A program made the translations under genes and the position numbers. DNA of 64,000 bases. Origin: Erythrobacter dokdonensis DSW-74 (lineage in GTDB: Bacteria; Pseudomonadota; Alphaproteobacteria; Sphingomonadales; Sphingomonadaceae). Below, piece after piece: positions 1 through 8,081 of this stretch. Location of the stretch: assembly GCF_001677335.1 (NCBI RefSeq), contig NZ_LZYB01000006.1, forward strand, positions 124,001-188,000, written 5' to 3'. The notes beneath the pieces were generated by a model. The model made no database searches. It was not told where the DNA came from and saw nothing but the letters and a program-made list of their open reading frames with translations. Position 1 is the stretch's first letter. Each line of letters starts with the position of its first letter.

Positions 1-1
1 C

Positions 2-478
2 GACGCACAGATTGGCGCGCTGCCTTCGGGCCAGCACATGATCCCCGAAGTCCACGCGCTGCGGCTGCATCGCTGGCTCAGCCTGCACGATCCGATAGGC
101 AGCTTCGTGATCGCCGAGGAGGCGGGTGCGCGCACAGCGGACTACATCATCGCCAACCGCATCCCGGGACCGGCGGCATGGCTCCTGCGGCACCTGCCTG
201 CCTTCATCGCCGCGCCGCTGCTGATGGCGGCGATCCGCAAGCATGCCTGGACCTTCATCGGTTCCGGGGTGTTCGAGACGCAGGGCGCATGGCACTTCAG
301 CATTGATCGCAGCGCGGCCGACGACAGCATACCGCCGCCCGACAGCCTGTTCGTCTGGTATGCTGCGGTCTTCACCCGGCTCTACCGCTGCCTTGTCGCG
401 GGGGACTGCACCTGCCTTGTCCAGTTGACCGCCCGGCCCGAAGCCCCCTTGCGGCACTACCGCATCGAACGCGGCTAA
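2..478 (+). CDS. bchJ: BchJ-like V4R-domain protein, 3' part only
   Basis: The gene is open at the left window edge; 158 C-terminal residues are visible in the frame beginning at base 2. The stretch RTADYIIANRIPGPAAWLL followed by RHAWTFIGSG resembles the V4R domain of BchJ, encoded in purple-bacterial photosynthesis gene clusters. BchJ was first called the 4-vinyl (8-vinyl) reductase of bacteriochlorophyll synthesis. Later work assigned that reduction to BciA/BciB, so an accessory or porphyrin-binding role is more likely. The usual Cys-rich end of V4R domains is only partly kept (GDCTC). The stop overlaps the convergent stop of the next gene. The family call is from recalled sequence patterns, not a search. 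Confidence 0.7.
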   Translation, partial: DAQIGALPSGQHMIPEVHALRLHRWLSLHDPIGSFVIAEEAGARTADYIIANRIPGPAAWLLRHLPAFIAAPLLMAAIRKHAWTFIGSGVFETQGAWHFSIDRSAADDSIPPPDSLFVWYAAVFTRLYRCLVAGDCTCLVQLTARPEAPLRHYRIERG

Positions 479-795
479 CGCCTGCGCCGCTGGCGATCCT
501 GCTCGCGCTTGAGAGCAAGCGGGTCGCTCACATCGACTTCCACGGCGCGGGCCTTCATCCACCGCACACTGGCGATGATCCAGATCAGCAAGGTGAGCAG
601 ATAGACTCCCAGCCCGGCAAAATGCACCGGGCCTTCGGGGTGGCGCGTCGCAAACCAGATGAACAGCCCGGTCGGCACCGTCGACAAGGCGATCCAAACG
701 GCCATGATCCGCCACCCCTCGCCATTGCGCGGCACGATCCTGAAGCTCCAGCGGCCTGCCCGGTAGAGAACGAAGGGCTTGTCTTCGTCACGCAT
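475..795 (-). CDS. Small two-helix membrane protein of unknown function
   Basis: This is a 106-residue protein from the ATG at 795, which is preceded by AAGGAAG. I prefer that start over one 21 codons upstream. Two hydrophobic segments (around residues 30-50 and 60-80) are followed by a strongly basic C-terminus ending RQRRRR. I do not recognise a family. It is the last gene of a three-gene minus-strand operon: its start codon overlaps the stop of the ribbon-helix-helix gene (788-795), and the SPFH gene lies upstream of that. The coupling suggests it works with the SPFH membrane protein. That is inference only. Confidence 0.6.
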   Translation of the reverse strand: MRDEDKPFVLYRAGRWSFRIVPRNGEGWRIMAVWIALSTVPTGLFIWFATRHPEGPVHFAGLGVYLLTLLIWIIASVRWMKARAVEVDVSDPLALKREQDRQRRRR

Positions 796-1003
796 GATCG
801 CTTCCTTTTCCTGTCGTGCCCGGCGGTCGCCCGCGCTTTGCGGTCGAGCTGCGTTCAACCTTCACCCCGCGCCGCGCCAGCGCCTCGCGCAGCAGCATCT
901 CGATCTCGGCGTTCACGCTGCGCAGCTCGGCATCCGCGAGCCGCTGTATCGCATCGTGGAGCGCCGGATCGAGGCGCAGGGCAAAGGCCTTTTTCGCAAC
1001 CAT
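788..1003 (-). CDS. Arc-type ribbon-helix-helix DNA-binding protein
   Basis: The product has about 71 residues and starts at the ATG at 1003, 7 nt after the SPFH stop. The N-terminus (KKAFALRLDP) looks like the beta strand of an Arc/ParD ribbon-helix-helix fold. It is followed by two helices with SVNAEIEMLLREAL, typical of Arc-family HicB/antitoxin-like repressors, and a basic low-complexity tail (KRGRPPG) resembling an AT-hook. RHH proteins bind DNA as dimers of dimers on palindromes and often autoregulate. A 30-bp palindrome sits at the head of this operon (1932-1961) and is the obvious candidate target. No toxin partner is visible. A longer start at 1030 is possible. Confidence 0.7.
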   Translation of the reverse strand: MVAKKAFALRLDPALHDAIQRLADAELRSVNAEIEMLLREALARRGVKVERSSTAKRGRPPGTTGKGSDHA

Positions 1004-1010
1004 CGGACAA

Positions 1011-1916
1011 TCAGTAGAGCGATCCTGCATTGACCACGGGCTGGGTCTCGCGCTCGCCGCACAGCACCACCATCAGGTTCGACACCATCGCCGCGCGGCG
1101 TTCGTCATCGAGTTCGACCACGTTGTTCTTGCTCAGCTGATCGAGCGCCATCTCCACCATCGAGACCGCGCCTTCCACCAGCTTGCGCCGCGCCGCGATC
1201 ACCGCTTCGGCCTGCTGGCGGCGCAGCATCGCACCCGCAATCTCGGGGGCATAGGCGAGATGGGTGAGGCCGCATTCGTCGACCGTGATCCCCGCTACCG
1301 CCAACCGCTCGATCAGCGCCACGCGCAGTTCCGCGCCGACTTCCTCGTGATTGCCGCGCAGGGTGACTTCGAGATGCTCGATATCGTCATAGGGGTAGCG
1401 CGAGCCGATGGAACGCACTGCCGCCTCGATCTGGGCATCGACGAACTCGCGATAGTCATCGACATCGAACAGCGCCTGCGCGGTATCGGTCACGCGCCAG
1501 ACCACCTGCGCCGCCATCTCGATCGGATTGCCGCGCGCATCGTTGACCTTGATCTTGTCGGAAATGACGTTGTTGGCGCGCACCGCAATCTTCTTGCGGC
1601 TCAGCCATGGCAGCACCCAGCGCAGCCCTTCGGTGCGGTCGGTCCCCTTGTACGCGCCGAACAGCTGGATCGCGGCCGCCTCGTTCGGGTTGATCATGTA
1701 GAAGCCGCACAGCGCCAGCAGGCCGATGAGGCCGGTGATGAGCGCACTGGCCATCTTCAGCCCGTCGACGCCGGGATCGGGCGCCACCGCGCCGATAAAC
1801 AACCACACCGCCAGCGCGACCAGCAGAAGCGAGACAAGCAGCATCACGTATCCGCTCTGCGTGGTCGCCGGCACTTCGCGGCTGCGGTTAAGAGCGGGGG
1901 TATCACCAAACGCCAT
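1011..1916 (-). CDS. SPFH/Band 7 domain membrane protein
   Basis: The protein has 301 residues. Two hydrophobic segments near the N-terminus (about residues 24-45 and 55-75) are followed by an SPFH/prohibitin-like domain (about 75-250). That domain contains the typical GLRWVLPWLSRK and QVVWRVTDT segments and a late helical region with MLRRQQAEAVIAARRKLVEGA. Such proteins oligomerise in the inner membrane and organise microdomains or regulate proteases. The start at 1916 has GGAG 7-8 nt upstream and lies just downstream of the 1932-1961 palindrome. It heads an operon with the RHH and small membrane protein genes. SPFH domain next to an Arc-type gene is, as far as I recall, a recurring arrangement in sphingomonads. 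Confidence 0.88.
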   Translation of the reverse strand: MAFGDTPALNRSREVPATTQSGYVMLLVSLLLVALAVWLFIGAVAPDPGVDGLKMASALITGLIGLLALCGFYMINPNEAAAIQLFGAYKGTDRTEGLRWVLPWLSRKKIAVRANNVISDKIKVNDARGNPIEMAAQVVWRVTDTAQALFDVDDYREFVDAQIEAAVRSIGSRYPYDDIEHLEVTLRGNHEEVGAELRVALIERLAVAGITVDECGLTHLAYAPEIAGAMLRRQQAEAVIAARRKLVEGAVSMVEMALDQLSKNNVVELDDERRAAMVSNLMVVLCGERETQPVVNAGSLY

Positions 1917-1931
1917 GACGAATCTCCAAAA

Positions 1932-1961
1932 CGATATAATTATGATATCATATTTATATCG
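1932..1961. promoter_or_regulatory. 30-bp near-perfect AT-rich palindrome upstream of the SPFH operon
   Basis: The arms CGATATA and TATATCG flank a perfect 10-bp core ATGATATCAT. Only the two A/T triplets between arm and core break the symmetry. It is an AT-rich island in a roughly 65% GC region and lies 16 nt upstream of the SPFH start codon, where the promoter or transcription start should be. That is the expected architecture for an operator bound by a dimer of dimers. The operon's own RHH protein is the natural candidate binder, by inference. Confidence 0.6.
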
Positions 1962-2033
1962 AATCGGAGGCGGGTCAAGCGCTTTCGTGCTGCTTTGGAA
2001 GACCGCCTTGTGCAGTGGGCCCGCGCAGGGGGG

Positions 2034-3209
2034 CTAAGCGGTTTTGCGTTCCTGCCAGCGGCTGCGCGCATCGAGCAGGCCTGCCAGCATCGCTCGCCGG
2101 CACCAGCCTCCTATCGCCACCACAAAGCTTCCCAGTTCGCGGCGGTCGGGCCACAAGGCATCGCTCGGCGTGCCGGGCCGGTTGCAGGTATCGAACAGCA
2201 CCGGCGGGTCATCATCGAGATGCCCCGCGACATAGCGCATCAGGAGGCGCCCCGGCGCATGGCTGCGCCAGGTCTCGCCATAGGCCATCTTGAAGCCGAA
2301 ACCCTGTCCGCGGTCCACGAACCAGCAGCTCATGGCCACGATCCTGTCGCCTGCCCGCAAGGAGGCAAGCCGCGCGACGCCCAGGCGCTGGCCATTGCGG
2401 ATAACCTCGCGGAACAGGCCGGCGGTAGAGGTGCAGCAGGCCAGCGCGCTGGCGGCGCGTCCCTTCCACCCCGCCCGTTCCAGCGCGAGAAAGGCGGCGA
2501 TCCACGCATCGGTTTCTTCAAGGCGGGTATGGAGCGTGAAGCTGACCGGCCCCAGCGCCTGCGCCAGCCGCTGCTCCAGCCCGTCGAGCCGCTTGTCGAG
2601 CTTGCGCGTCGCGCCCGGGTTCTCTGCGTGCTTGCTGCGGGCGAGGCGCGCCGGACGTTCAAAGCGGCTCGTGCAGTGGATCAGCCGGTCCTGTTCGGCG
2701 CACAGGCTGTTAAGCGCAAGGGTTGACGGATCATCGAGCGGCAATCCTTCGCAGCATAGCGCCAGTGACACGCCGGGGCGCCGGTCTAAGCGGGCAAGCA
2801 AGGCGTACCAGAATACCCGCTCCGCACCGGGCAGGATCAGCGGCGTGCCGATGAACTGGTTGGTGGCGAGCCATGTATGGCGGCTGGGCAGCGGACCATT
2901 TCCCAGAGACGTCTCGAAGGTGAGTGGCACGACGCCCAGCCATTCGCCCGTCAGCTGCCGCACCACCGCGAGCCGTAGCGAAGTTGCGTTGCCGCAATGC
3001 CTCAGCGCGGGCTCCATGAACCAGTCCTGCGCAAAGATGTTGCCTGGCCCGGCGCGGGCGCTCAGTCGCGCCCAACGCGCGCGTTCCTCGATCGCGAGGC
3101 CGCTGGGGGCGAGAAAATCGACCTTGAGCCCGTGCGTGGCGTCTGGGTGTTTCGCCCTTGCGTGACCTTGCGCTGCGGATGCGAAAGCGGTTTCGGGAAA
3201 GGACTTCAT
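2034..3209 (-). CDS. GNAT acyltransferase of the CelD/BcsL type
   Basis: The product has 391 residues. The C-terminal half carries the CelD/BcsL-type acetyltransferase signature: FLALERAGWKGRAASALA, then a segment resembling the GNAT acyl-CoA site, and YGETWRSHAPGRLLMRYV. Proteins of this group are tied to extracellular polysaccharide acylation, but substrates are mostly unknown. The ATG at 3209 overlaps the upstream cupin-like stop by 4 bp (ATGA), which fixes the start and indicates translational coupling. Reading the frame further upstream would only shadow the cupin gene. No signal peptide is seen, so a cytoplasmic enzyme is expected. Confidence 0.82.
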   Translation of the reverse strand: MKSFPETAFASAAQGHARAKHPDATHGLKVDFLAPSGLAIEERARWARLSARAGPGNIFAQDWFMEPALRHCGNATSLRLAVVRQLTGEWLGVVPLTFETSLGNGPLPSRHTWLATNQFIGTPLILPGAERVFWYALLARLDRRPGVSLALCCEGLPLDDPSTLALNSLCAEQDRLIHCTSRFERPARLARSKHAENPGATRKLDKRLDGLEQRLAQALGPVSFTLHTRLEETDAWIAAFLALERAGWKGRAASALACCTSTAGLFREVIRNGQRLGVARLASLRAGDRIVAMSCWFVDRGQGFGFKMAYGETWRSHAPGRLLMRYVAGHLDDDPPVLFDTCNRPGTPSDALWPDRRELGSFVVAIGGWCRRAMLAGLLDARSRWQERKTA

Positions 3210-3835
3210 GACCGCCCTATCCGTTGTGCGATCCGTCCGCCCAACGCGAACTCCGGCTTCCACGCGAGCAGGTTCTCGCCCGACCGATGATAGGCCTCGC
3301 GTGCCGCCAGATCCAGGAACGGCGGGGGCGGAGGATCGGTCGCGAACACCTTGTCCCCGGCGATCTGGAACAGGATGTTGTACTCGGCATCGAAATGGAA
3401 CGGGGTATGCGTACGGGGTGCGGAGACGAACACGAAGCCCCTGATATCGCGCACCGGCCCGCTGACAGGGGTAATGGCGGGGGCAAGTCCGGCCAGCAGG
3501 CGATGCAGCAGCGCGCGGTAGTCCGGCAGTTGTTCGATACCGCGCAGCATGATCCACGCCTTGTCCGCTCCACCTGCGGCAATCGCATCGGCCGTGCCGT
3601 GCTGGTCTTCGGTCATCCCGAAGGCCTCGCCGTCGGCGGCATCGTGCACCCGCCGCTCCGCATGGGCAGGCGGCAGGCGCCGCGCGACATCGGCGAGCGC
3701 CGCATGGGCCAGTAGCGCCTCGGCGACGAGATTGTGGCGCAACCCGGCGGGAGCACGCGGGTAGGCCGCCGCAAGCTGCGCAATCGAAGCAGGGTCTATC
3801 AGCGACATCTCTCGGCCCTGTGCCGGAAAAACCAT
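3206..3835 (-). CDS. Short cupin-like (JmjC/cupin_8-type) protein
   Basis: The product has about 209 residues from the ATG at 3835; starts at 3925 or 3808 are also possible and no ribosome site decides. The central part has RGFVFVSAPRTHTPFHFDAEYN, a jelly-roll strand with the His-x-Asp metal pair (H147, D149), and then LFQIAGDKVF. This matches the cupin-like proteins common in sphingomonads. The chain ends soon after (RIAQRIGRS), before the point where I would expect the second metal-binding His of the barrel. The protein therefore looks C-terminally short compared with what I remember of the family (about 280-300 residues). It may be degenerate or a short variant. It is coupled by ATGA to the GNAT gene. 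Confidence 0.65.
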   Translation of the reverse strand: MVFPAQGREMSLIDPASIAQLAAAYPRAPAGLRHNLVAEALLAHAALADVARRLPPAHAERRVHDAADGEAFGMTEDQHGTADAIAAGGADKAWIMLRGIEQLPDYRALLHRLLAGLAPAITPVSGPVRDIRGFVFVSAPRTHTPFHFDAEYNILFQIAGDKVFATDPPPPPFLDLAAREAYHRSGENLLAWKPEFALGGRIAQRIGRS

Positions 3836-3905
3836 ATCAGATTTCAGCAATTTACCGATATCGCGTGAAAGGCTGGTTAACGCATCCGGGGTGTTTGCGC
3901 AGGCC

Positions 3906-4457
3906 TCAGCCCAGCAGCATGACATTCATCAACCGGCCCGGCACCAGAAAGGCGGCGATGCCCGGGATCATCAGCGCGGTCAGATAGATCCGGACAAGGT
4001 GGTTCTTGTGCGCCCGGATGTCGCCGCGCCGGGCGGTTGCCACCACTTTCCAGGCTGCGTGGAAGGTGATCGGCACGAACAGGTGGATCCAGCTATAGCC
4101 GCCCGATGACTGGATGAAGATCGCCGAGGTCGCGGTCACCAGCATCAGCACCAGCCAGACCTTGCCGAGCTGCTTGTGCAGCGCGGTGCCCTTTTTCGCC
4201 AGCAGCAGCCAGCCGCCCAGCGGAATGGTCGGCAGGACTGTTGCGACATGGATGATGACCGGCAGCTTGTTGTAGTGGTGGAGGTTCTCGACCAACCCCA
4301 GTCCCGCCCGGCCCAGCGCGACCAGCACGGCAAAACTCATGGTGAAGCAGGCGAGGCTGACCGCGGTGCGGGCGACGGGCCCGATGTCGAAACCGGCGGC
4401 GGCGGGCTGGGCTGCGGGGGCGCGGCGGGCGGTGAGGTTCAACGAAAGGGCGTTCAT
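3906..4457 (-). CDS. DUF2306-type four-helix membrane protein
   Basis: The protein has 183 residues, with GAGGAG a few bases before the ATG at 4457. Four hydrophobic segments are visible (about residues 32-52, 66-86, 98-118, 158-178). Histidines lie in or near them (HHYNKLPVIIHVATV, HKQLGKVWLVLML, HLFVPITFHAAW), and RAHKNHLVRIYLTAL follows the third. This is the typical DUF2306/YozB-like pattern of a small, possibly haem- or quinone-interacting membrane protein. It is divergent from a membrane-bound LytTR regulator across 165 bp, which suggests the regulator controls it or senses through it. Confidence 0.82.
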   Translation of the reverse strand: MNALSLNLTARRAPAAQPAAAGFDIGPVARTAVSLACFTMSFAVLVALGRAGLGLVENLHHYNKLPVIIHVATVLPTIPLGGWLLLAKKGTALHKQLGKVWLVLMLVTATSAIFIQSSGGYSWIHLFVPITFHAAWKVVATARRGDIRAHKNHLVRIYLTALMIPGIAAFLVPGRLMNVMLLG

Positions 4458-4622
4458 GGCAGGTCTCCTCAAAGGCTGGTTTTCACTTGCCTGTCGTGGA
4501 TGCCCCGACGCCGTTTGCGGGCAATCGCGCTTGCGCGTTTGGTGCGTGCCATGCGTGAAATCGCCTGAAAAGCCGCGCTTTGCCACTTTACGAAGCGCGA
4601 ACGGGCAGGCACCAGTCGTGCG
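4458..4622. promoter_or_regulatory. Divergent promoter region between DUF2306 and LytTR genes
   Basis: This 165-bp spacer separates two divergent genes and must hold both promoters. I do not see a clear pair of LytTR direct repeats by eye. The region contains short repeated GCGCGTTTG/GCGCGAACG-like words but nothing I would call an operator with confidence. Confidence 0.35.
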
Positions 4623-5447
4623 ATGAGCCAAGCCGCAGCGCCTGTCACGCCCCATCCCTTGCGTCAGATTCTCGTCGATCTGGGGGTGATGAGCGTGATC
4701 GGGCTGTTTCTCGGACTGATCGGGCCGTTCGGCAGCGATGCCATCCCGCTCGCGCCGCGGCTGCTGAGCTGGCTGGCCTTCGCCTATCTCGGCTATGCGA
4801 TCTATCGCCCGATGGGCATGGTGGTCACATGGGCCGAGCGCACGCTGGCCCTGCCGCGCGCCGGGCTGTGGGTGGCCGCGGTGCTGGTCGCGACCGTGCC
4901 GATGAGCTTTGCTGTGCAATTGCTCGACAGCATGCCCGATCCGGTGCTGTGGCCCGGGCTCGAGATGATGATGGCGCATTATTCGGCCGTCCTGGTGATC
5001 GGCGGCGGGGTGACGTTGCTGTTCAACCTGCTGCAGCCGGGACGCTCGCCGGACGCAGTGCCGGTGCCGCCTGCCAGTGCCCCCCCGCCGGCGCACGATC
5101 CGGTCGCGCCTGAGCCCGCACCGCCTGCCGCGCCGTCCAACCCGCTGTTCGAGCAGCTTCCCGCCGAACTGGGCAGCGCAATCATCGCGCTGGAGATGGA
5201 GGATCACTATGTCCGCGTCCACACGATGCTGGGCTCGGCACTGGTGCTGATGCGGATGCGCGATGCGGTGGCGTTGCTCGGCGATATGGAAGGGATGCAG
5301 GTGCATCGCAGCTGGTGGGTCGCGCGCGGCGCTGTCGAGGATGTGCTGCGTGAGGGACGTAATGTCCGGCTGAAACTGCCGCGCGGGATCGAGGCACCGG
5401 TCGCCCGCGCCAAGCTTGCCGAGTTGCGGGACGCGCGCTGGATCTGA
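4623..5447 (+). CDS. Membrane-anchored LytTR-family transcriptional regulator
   Basis: The protein has 274 residues. The N-terminal half has four predicted transmembrane helices (about residues 20-38, 46-62, 82-102, 120-140). A Pro/Ala linker (about 143-175, rich in APPPAHDPVAPEPAPPAAP) leads to a C-terminal LytTR DNA-binding domain (about 178-274). Hallmarks are IIALEMEDHYVRVHT, the RMRDAVALL helix and MQVHRSWWVARGAV. LytTR domains bind direct repeats through beta strands. There is no receiver domain, so signalling must come through the membrane part or a partner, plausibly the divergent DUF2306 protein. The stop is followed by a bidirectional terminator. Confidence 0.88.
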   Translation: MSQAAAPVTPHPLRQILVDLGVMSVIGLFLGLIGPFGSDAIPLAPRLLSWLAFAYLGYAIYRPMGMVVTWAERTLALPRAGLWVAAVLVATVPMSFAVQLLDSMPDPVLWPGLEMMMAHYSAVLVIGGGVTLLFNLLQPGRSPDAVPVPPASAPPPAHDPVAPEPAPPAAPSNPLFEQLPAELGSAIIALEMEDHYVRVHTMLGSALVLMRMRDAVALLGDMEGMQVHRSWWVARGAVEDVLREGRNVRLKLPRGIEAPVARAKLAELRDARWI

Positions 5448-5454
5448 TGCACAG

Positions 5455-5493
5455 CAAAAAAGGCCCCCGGTGTCGCCACCGGAGGCCCCTTTG
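5455..5493. terminator. Bidirectional intrinsic terminator between the LytTR gene and katG
   Basis: A GC-rich stem (GGCCCCCGGTG pairing with CACCGGAGGCC) with a short TCGC-type loop is flanked by AAAAAA on the left and CTTT on the right. It can serve both the plus-strand LytTR gene and the minus-strand katG, whose stop lies at 5512. Confidence 0.75.
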
Positions 5494-5511
5494 GTGTCAG
5501 ACCCGCTTGCC

Positions 5512-7716
5512 TCAGTGATACTTGGCGCAGGTCACATCGAAGCGATCCGCGTTCATCACCTTGTTCCAGGCCGAGATGAAATCGCACACGAACTTGCTCT
5601 CGGCTCCGGCCTCGGCATAGACCTCGGCCTGGGCACGCAGCATCGAGTTCGAGCCGAACACCAGATCGGCGCGGGTGGCGCGGTATTTCTCCGCTCCGGT
5701 GGCGCGGCAGGTTCCGACATATTCCTCGTCGCCCGAACCATCGACCGGAGCCCACTTGGTGCCCATGTCGAGCAGGTTGCGGAAGAAGTCCGGGGTCAGC
5801 ACGCCGACATTGTCGGTGAACACCCCGTGCTTGCGGTTGCCGCTGTTCGCGCCGAGCACCCGCATCCCGCCGACCAGCACGGTCATTTCGGGGATCGACA
5901 GGCCGAGCAAATGCGCCTTGTCGATCAGCATCTCCTCGGTGCGGACATCGGCTTTGGTGCGCAGGTAGTTGCGGAAACCGTCGGCAAAGGGTTCGAGCGG
6001 TTCGAAGCTCGCTGCATCGGTGTGTTCCTCGGTCGCATCGCCGCGCCCGCCCATGAACGGCACGGTGACGTCGAAGCCCGCATCCTTGGCCGCCTTCTCG
6101 ACGGCCGCAGAGCCTGCCAGTACGATCGCATCGGCCATGGAAAGCTCGCCGCGATGCTGCTCGATCACGCCGAGCACACGGCTGAGTTCATCCGGGTCGT
6201 TCGCCGCCCAGCCGTTTTGCGGGGTAAGCCGCACCCGCGCGCCGTTGGCGCCGCCGCGGTGGTCCGAATTGCGGTAGGTCGAGGCCGAGGCCCAGGCCGC
6301 CTTGACCAGTTCCGACACACTGAGGCCCGAGCCGAGGATCGCCGCCTTGAAGCGCGCCACCTCGGCATCGGAGGCCGGACGGCCGGGGGGTACCGGATCC
6401 TGCCAGATCAGGTCTTCGGCCGGGACTTCGGGGCCCATGTAGCGGATCTTCGGCCCCATGTCGCGATGGCACAGCTTGAACCACGCGCGGGCAAAGGCAT
6501 CGTCCAGCGCCGCCTGATCGTTCAGGAACTTCTCCGAAATCTTGCGATATTCCGGATCACGCTTCAGCGCCATGTCGGCGGTGGTCATCATCGTCGGCAC
6601 CTTCTTCGACGGGTCACGCGCGTCGGGGGCCATGTCTTCGGGATCGGGATTGATCGGCTCCCACTGGAACGCGCCAGCGGGCGACTTCACCAGCTTGTAG
6701 TCATACTTGAACAGCAGCCGGAAATAGTCATTGCCCCACTCGGTCGGATTGGGCGTCCATGCGCCTTCGATGCCCGAAGTGGTGATGTTGCCGGCCGCGA
6801 TTTCGGCCTCGTCATTGAGCCAGCCGAAGCCCATCAGCTCTAGCGCCTCGCTTTCGGGCGCGCCGCCGAACGTGTCCGCCGGGGCCGCGCCGTGGGCTTT
6901 GCCGAAGGCGTGACCGCCAGCGGTGAGCGCGACGGTTTCCTCGTCGTTCATCGCCATGCGGGCAAAGGTTTCGCGCATGTCGCGGGCCATGCCTTCCGCA
7001 TCATGCGGATCGCCCTGCGGCCCTTCGGGATTGACGTAGATGAGGCCCATCTGGATCGCGGCCAGCGGGTTTTCGAGCGCCTTGCCTTCCTTGGGCTGGA
7101 TGCGGGTGGCAACGCCTTCGTTGACCCATTGCTCCTCGGTGCCCCAGTAGACGCTTTCGGGCTCATACACGTCCGCGCGCCCGCCGCCGAAGCCGAACAC
7201 CGGGCCGCCCATGCTTTCGATCGCGACATTCCCGGCGAGGATGAACAGGTCGGCCCAGCTGATGTTCTTGCCGTACTTCTGCTTGATCGGCCACAGCAGG
7301 CGGCGGGCCTTGTCGAGGTTGCCATTATCGGGCCAGGAATTGAGCGGAGCAAAGCGCTGCTGCCCGCTGCCTGCACCGCCGCGCCCGTCACCGGTGCGAT
7401 AGGTGCCTGCCGCGTGCCAGGCCATGCGGATGAAGAAGGGGCCGTAATGGCCGTAATCGGCCGGCCACCACGGCTGGCTGTCGGTCATCAGCGCGGTGAG
7501 ATCGGCCTTGAGGGCGGTATAGTCGAGCGCGTTGAACGCCTCGGCATAGTCGAAATCCTCGCCATAGGGGTTCGCACTGCGCCCGCCCTCGGTCAGAATG
7601 TCGAGCTGCAATGCCTCGGGCCACCAGTCGCGGTTGGTGCGTCCCAGCAGATTGCGCATTTCGCTGCTGCCGTGGAACGGGCAGCCGCCGCTCATTTCTC
7701 CGGTCTTGGCATCCAT
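5512..7716 (-). CDS. katG: Bifunctional catalase-peroxidase KatG
   Basis: The 734-residue length is normal for KatG, a haem enzyme that dismutates H2O2 and oxidises small substrates. The distal site [11 protein letters not shown] gives Arg97, Trp100 and His101. The Trp-Tyr-Met adduct that confers catalase activity can be assigned to Trp100, Tyr227 ([12 protein letters not shown]) and Met254 (RMAMND). The proximal haem ligand is His269 ([11 protein letters not shown]). The second, haem-free domain is complete to the C-terminus. The start at 7716 has a strong AGGAGG 8-9 nt upstream. It neighbours ahpF/ahpC, so the block is a peroxide-defence locus. No oxyR gene is in this window; an imperfect inverted repeat lies upstream at 7809-7842. 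Confidence 0.97.
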   Translation of the reverse strand: MDAKTGEMSGGCPFHGSSEMRNLLGRTNRDWWPEALQLDILTEGGRSANPYGEDFDYAEAFNALDYTALKADLTALMTDSQPWWPADYGHYGPFFIRMAWHAAGTYRTGDGRGGAGSGQQRFAPLNSWPDNGNLDKARRLLWPIKQKYGKNISWADLFILAGNVAIESMGGPVFGFGGGRADVYEPESVYWGTEEQWVNEGVATRIQPKEGKALENPLAAIQMGLIYVNPEGPQGDPHDAEGMARDMRETFARMAMNDEETVALTAGGHAFGKAHGAAPADTFGGAPESEALELMGFGWLNDEAEIAAGNITTSGIEGAWTPNPTEWGNDYFRLLFKYDYKLVKSPAGAFQWEPINPDPEDMAPDARDPSKKVPTMMTTADMALKRDPEYRKISEKFLNDQAALDDAFARAWFKLCHRDMGPKIRYMGPEVPAEDLIWQDPVPPGRPASDAEVARFKAAILGSGLSVSELVKAAWASASTYRNSDHRGGANGARVRLTPQNGWAANDPDELSRVLGVIEQHRGELSMADAIVLAGSAAVEKAAKDAGFDVTVPFMGGRGDATEEHTDAASFEPLEPFADGFRNYLRTKADVRTEEMLIDKAHLLGLSIPEMTVLVGGMRVLGANSGNRKHGVFTDNVGVLTPDFFRNLLDMGTKWAPVDGSGDEEYVGTCRATGAEKYRATRADLVFGSNSMLRAQAEVYAEAGAESKFVCDFISAWNKVMNADRFDVTCAKYH

Positions 7717-7808
7717 GATTTTCGTCCTCCTCTCGCCTGTTGTCTTGTGAGACTCGCCCCTCGGGGGAGAGCCTATAAGAGGAAGATTACGCTTTCAGGA
7801 TGGCGCGT

Positions 7809-7842
7809 CCAATCGATTAATGCGCGTTTTTTGATTGATTGG
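7809..7842. promoter_or_regulatory. Imperfect inverted repeat upstream of katG
   Basis: CCAATCGATTAA and TTGATTGATTGG form an inverted repeat with 10 of 12 matching positions around a 10-bp centre, about 95 bp upstream of the katG start. It is AT-rich compared with its surroundings. It could be an activator site such as for an OxyR/LysR-type protein, but it does not match the textbook OxyR motif well enough to name. Confidence 0.4.
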
Positions 7843-7896
7843 GACGATTAGTGATGCCGGGTCGAGGCGACCCCGTCGCGCCATCATGGCTGCCAG

Positions 7897-8022
7897 TCAG
7901 TACTGGCGATCATCCTCGCAGCGCACGCACAGGTGCCCGCTCTCGCAATCCGTCTCGTGATACGGACAGCGATGCGGGCGCACGATGAGCGCCATCAGAA
8001 AATGGAGCAGGCGACCCTCCAT
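7897..8022 (-). CDS. Possible 41-residue Cys-rich small protein
   Basis: A short frame on the minus strand reads from the ATG at 8022 to the TGA at 7897. After a hydrophobic start (LLHFLMALIV) it encodes RPHRCPYHETDCESGHLCVRCED, with Cys/His spacing (C-x2-H-x3-C-x6-C-x2-C) that looks like a small metal-binding knuckle. The composition reads like a real protein rather than a random GC-rich frame. Against it, no good ribosome site precedes either Met, and the first Met lies in the loop of the 8007-8033 hairpin. It would lie downstream of ahpF on the same strand. Treat it as a candidate only. Confidence 0.35.
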   Translation of the reverse strand: MEGRLLHFLMALIVRPHRCPYHETDCESGHLCVRCEDDRQY

Positions 8023-8033
8023 GGGTCGCCTGC
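8007..8033. terminator. Perfect 10-bp stem hairpin downstream of ahpF
   Basis: GCAGGCGACC and GGTCGCCTGC pair perfectly around a 7-base loop. On the ahpF strand the hairpin lies about 50 nt past the stop and is followed by TCCATTTTCTG, a poor but present T-rich tract. It is most likely the ahpF terminator, though the loop also contains the first ATG of the small Cys-rich frame. Confidence 0.5.
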
Positions 8034-8081
8034 CTATAGTATTTAACGGAAAAAAAAGGGAAATTGGCCGGTGCGGGGCGT

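Larger units (their letters stand above)
7717..8081. other. 365-bp gap between katG and ahpF
   Basis: The gap contains the katG ribosome site and promoter region (7717-7850), an imperfect inverted repeat at 7809-7842, a possible 41-codon Cys-rich reading frame (7897-8022) and a strong hairpin at 8007-8033 that may terminate ahpF transcription. I see nothing else in it. Confidence 0.6.

Noticed and set aside
788..1961. Toxin-antitoxin module around the RHH protein
   Set aside because: The neighbours are an SPFH protein and a small membrane protein; no toxin-like gene is seen.
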